A DNA stretch of 7,205 nucleotides, from NCBI GenBank assembly GCA_002385745.1, contig DGEC01000008.1, positions 1 through 7,205 of the forward strand, in the 5' to 3' direction. The position numbers and the translations under genes are program-made. The stretch comes from Firmicutes bacterium UBA3936. GTDB lineage: Bacteria > Bacillota > Dethiobacteria > Dethiobacterales > Dethiobacteraceae. The notes below the pieces were generated by a model that searched no databases, had not been told where the DNA came from, and saw only the letters and a list, made by a program, of their open reading frames with translations. Below are positions 5,875 through 7,205 of the stretch, one piece after another (position 1 is the first letter of the stretch; each line of letters begins with the position of its first letter).

Positions 5875-5902
5875 CGCTGCCGTATATGCTCAACCGGCAG
5901 CG
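5875..5902. repeat. Perfect 8-base stem-loop between mscL and the kinase relic
   Basis: CGCTGCCG (5875-5882) pairs with CGGCAGCG (5895-5902) over a 12-base loop. It sits just after mscL and covers the stop codon of the minus-strand kinase relic. Neither side has a T-run, so it is at best a poor terminator or a transcript-end stabiliser for converging genes. Confidence 0.45.
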
Positions 5903-6069
5903 GGGAAGTAAACTTTAATGGTGGTACCGGCAGAGGAGGTATCCACTTTAAGGGCAGCATTGTAGTATTCCAGAATACTGATACTGACGGGCAGGCCCAG
6001 TCCTGTCCCGTTTTCTTTAGTTGTTACATAATGTGTACGAAGCGGCATCCTGCACCGGCTAAAGTTGTG
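5890..6069 (-). pseudogene. Relic of a sensor histidine kinase (C-terminal ATPase end)
   Basis: Read on the minus strand, 60 codons are open between a stop at 6070-6072 and TGA at 5890-5892. Codons over 5893-6033 encode a recognisable end of a HATPase_c domain: TTKENGTGLGLPVS, which is the G2 ATP-lid box (GTGLGL at 5992-6009), then SILEYYNAALKVD, then SAGTTIKVYFPAAG, the family's closing beta-strand. The preceding residues (MPLRTHYV) only loosely match the usual 'F-x-P-F-F' lead-in, and the phospho-acceptor His region, N box and G1 box are absent. The radical SAM gene starts only ~100 bases beyond, so there is no room for the rest. It has no start codon and no ribosome site. This is most likely the 3' remnant left by a deletion. 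It fills most of the 310-base gap 5857-6166, which holds no intact gene. Confidence 0.75.
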
Positions 6070-6086
6070 TTATTGTAGATAATTAC

Positions 6087-6115
6087 TTGCGCAGGTTGAA
6101 ACCGGGAATTATGCT
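6087..6115 (+). promoter_or_regulatory. Weak promoter candidate for the radical SAM gene
   Basis: TTGCGC (6087-6092) and TATGCT (6110-6115) are spaced by 17 bases and lie ~52 bases before the GTG start. Only 3 and 4 bases of the hexamers match the consensus. It is the best candidate in the gap but could be chance. Confidence 0.25.
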
Positions 6116-6166
6116 GGTTTTTCTGCGGGTATTTGGGTAATAACCGGAAAGGAGATAAAAGCTCCA

Positions 6167-7129
6167 GTGGGCGATTTTTTAAATTCATTTACAGTTGAAC
6201 CAGGTCCCCCTGCTTATTTGTCTCTGAGTGAAGAAGAATGGCAGGAAAAACTACAGAGGAGCAGGGATCTGGCAAACCCCTGCGTATTATGCGGCAGACG
6301 CTGCCGTGCCAGGCGCCTGGAGAAGCCGGAGAACAAAGGGCAGCAGCCGGACCTTGGAGTATGCAAAGCACGTGACAGGGCTGTGGTTGCAAGTTACGGC
6401 CCCCATTTCGGGGAAGAACCTCCCCTTGTCGGCAGAATGGGTTCAGGAACCATCTTTTTTTCCGGCTGCAATCTAAAATGCATTTTCTGCCAAAACTACG
6501 ATATAGCCCATTCTTACCGGGGCCGGGAAGTCAGCGGCGAAGAGCTTGGCCGGATAATGCTTGAAATCCAGGAAATGGGCTGTCATAATATCAATCTTGT
6601 TTCTCCTACCCATGTAGTCCCGAGTATTTTGGCGGCCGTCAGATATGCTGCCGGCCGGGGACTTAAGATTCCGCTTGTCTACAATACGGGAGGATTTGAT
6701 TCCCTGGAAACGATAGAAGTGCTGGACGGGGTAGTTGATATTTATATGCCCGATATGAAGTACGGCAAGTCCGGGCCCGCCGCAGAATTCTCCGGGGCCG
6801 CGGATTATCCGGCAGTAAATTTTGCCGCTGTCAGGGAAATGTACAGGCAGGTGGGCGATCTGGTCATGGACAAAGATAATATTGCCGTGCGCGGCCTTTT
6901 GGTAAGACATTTGGTCCTTCCCGCCGGTCTGGCCGGCACAAAAAAAATTATGGAGTTTCTTGCCGGAGAAATTTCTTTGCACACTTATGTTAACATAATG
7001 GCACAGTACAGGCCCTGTTACAAGGCAGTAGGCCATCCTGTGCTGGGGAGAAGAATAAGGGCAGAGGAGTACCGGGAAGCACTGCAAATAGCTGCTAAAG
7101 CCGGGTTAACCAGGGGCCAGGCTTTATAA
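6167..7129 (+). CDS. PflA/PflX-like radical SAM protein (COG1313 type)
   Basis: A 320-residue radical SAM enzyme related to pyruvate formate-lyase activases, but of the uncharacterised PflX-type branch. The SAM-binding [4Fe-4S] motif is C101-x3-C105-x2-C108 (GCNLKCIFCQN). An N-terminal set of four cysteines, C39-x2-C42-x3-C46 and C66, precedes it and may bind a second cluster or zinc. Further landmarks are NLVSPTHVVPS (143-153), YNTGGFDSLE (172-181), DIYMPDMKY (191-199) and VRHLVLP (247-253), typical of this branch. The start is GTG at 6167; AAAGGAG at 6148-6154 is 12 bases away, a little far, and no ATG fits. It is not next to a glycyl-radical enzyme in the window, so the substrate is unknown. 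All catalytic residues appear present and the length is normal. Confidence 0.88.
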   Translation: MGDFLNSFTVEPGPPAYLSLSEEEWQEKLQRSRDLANPCVLCGRRCRARRLEKPENKGQQPDLGVCKARDRAVVASYGPHFGEEPPLVGRMGSGTIFFSGCNLKCIFCQNYDIAHSYRGREVSGEELGRIMLEIQEMGCHNINLVSPTHVVPSILAAVRYAAGRGLKIPLVYNTGGFDSLETIEVLDGVVDIYMPDMKYGKSGPAAEFSGAADYPAVNFAAVREMYRQVGDLVMDKDNIAVRGLLVRHLVLPAGLAGTKKIMEFLAGEISLHTYVNIMAQYRPCYKAVGHPVLGRRIRAEEYREALQIAAKAGLTRGQAL

Positions 7130-7130
7130 C

Positions 7131-7170
7131 CTGTCTTTCCCGGAGAGATGTCAAAGGACAGCCCGGGAAA
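7131..7170 (+). terminator. Stem-loop after the radical SAM gene, possible terminator
   Basis: TTTCCCGG (7136-7143) pairs perfectly with CCGGGAAA (7163-7170). The loop holds a second small hairpin, TGTC (7149-7152) with GACA (7157-7160). CTGTC at 7131-7135 could instead pair with GACAG at 7157-7161, an alternative fold that would cross the main stem. No T-run follows, so it is an unproven terminator. The remaining 35 bases contain no gene. Confidence 0.4.
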
Positions 7171-7205
7171 TAGGAAGCCTAAAAAGCCCGCGCAAAAGTG
7201 AGTTA

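Noticed and set aside
5890..6034. Intact kinase or small functional gene on the minus strand
   Set aside because: It lacks a start codon, ribosome site, N box and G1 box, with an in-frame stop just upstream; only a domain end remains.
6473..7087. 204-codon minus-strand frame over the radical SAM gene
   Set aside because: It is antisense to a clear enzyme with intact motifs; the composition is shadow-like and no ribosome site is seen.
1..7205. Mobile elements, CRISPR arrays, tRNA or rRNA genes
   Set aside because: No spaced direct repeats, transposase motifs, terminal inverted repeats, tRNA cloverleafs or rRNA stretches were recognised by eye.

Overview
The window reads as ordinary chromosomal DNA from an anaerobic, Gram-positive-type bacterium, most likely a clostridial Firmicute of the Peptococcaceae/Desulfotomaculum kind. 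The reasons are System II cytochrome c maturation genes (ResB/CcsA), a Clostridia-type RseC protein coupled to an iron-sulfur flavoprotein, a secreted M14 peptidase with SLH-like repeats, AGGAGG-type ribosome binding sites and moderate GC content. The taxonomic call is an inference from gene content. The first 19 bases are not biological: they match the Tn5/Nextera mosaic end exactly, so the left edge is a library or contig end and the resB gene is cut by it.

Layout, left to right. (1) 20-1216: the 3' end of resB followed one base later by ccsA, a cytochrome c haem-delivery operon, with a stem-loop downstream that probably ends it. (2) 1481-2496: a small redox operon of an RseC-family membrane protein and an Isf-like flavoprotein, overlapping by 7 bases and closed by a clear intrinsic terminator at 2523-2545. 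(3) 2606-4084: a membrane-anchored M14 metallopeptidase with three SLH-like repeats in front of a complete catalytic domain, probably acting on cell-wall peptides, with its own promoter and a strong terminator. (4) 4244-5377: a near-consensus promoter driving a PadR-family repressor and a protein with an N-terminal HAAS-like helical domain and a tandem 10-11-residue Gly/Ala repeat. (5) 5479-5856: mscL. (6) 5857-6166: a 310-base gap with no intact gene, but holding, on the minus strand, a decayed C-terminal piece of a histidine kinase ATPase domain. (7) 6167-7129: a PflA/PflX-like radical SAM protein starting at GTG, followed by a stem-loop near the window end.

All intact genes are on the plus strand. 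Three themes can be seen: redox/haem chemistry (ResB, CcsA, RseC, flavoprotein, radical SAM), envelope maintenance (M14 peptidase, MscL) and a PadR-controlled sensor-like cassette. No mobile element, CRISPR array, tRNA or rRNA was seen. The least explained parts are the PadR-partner repeat protein and the histidine kinase relic.
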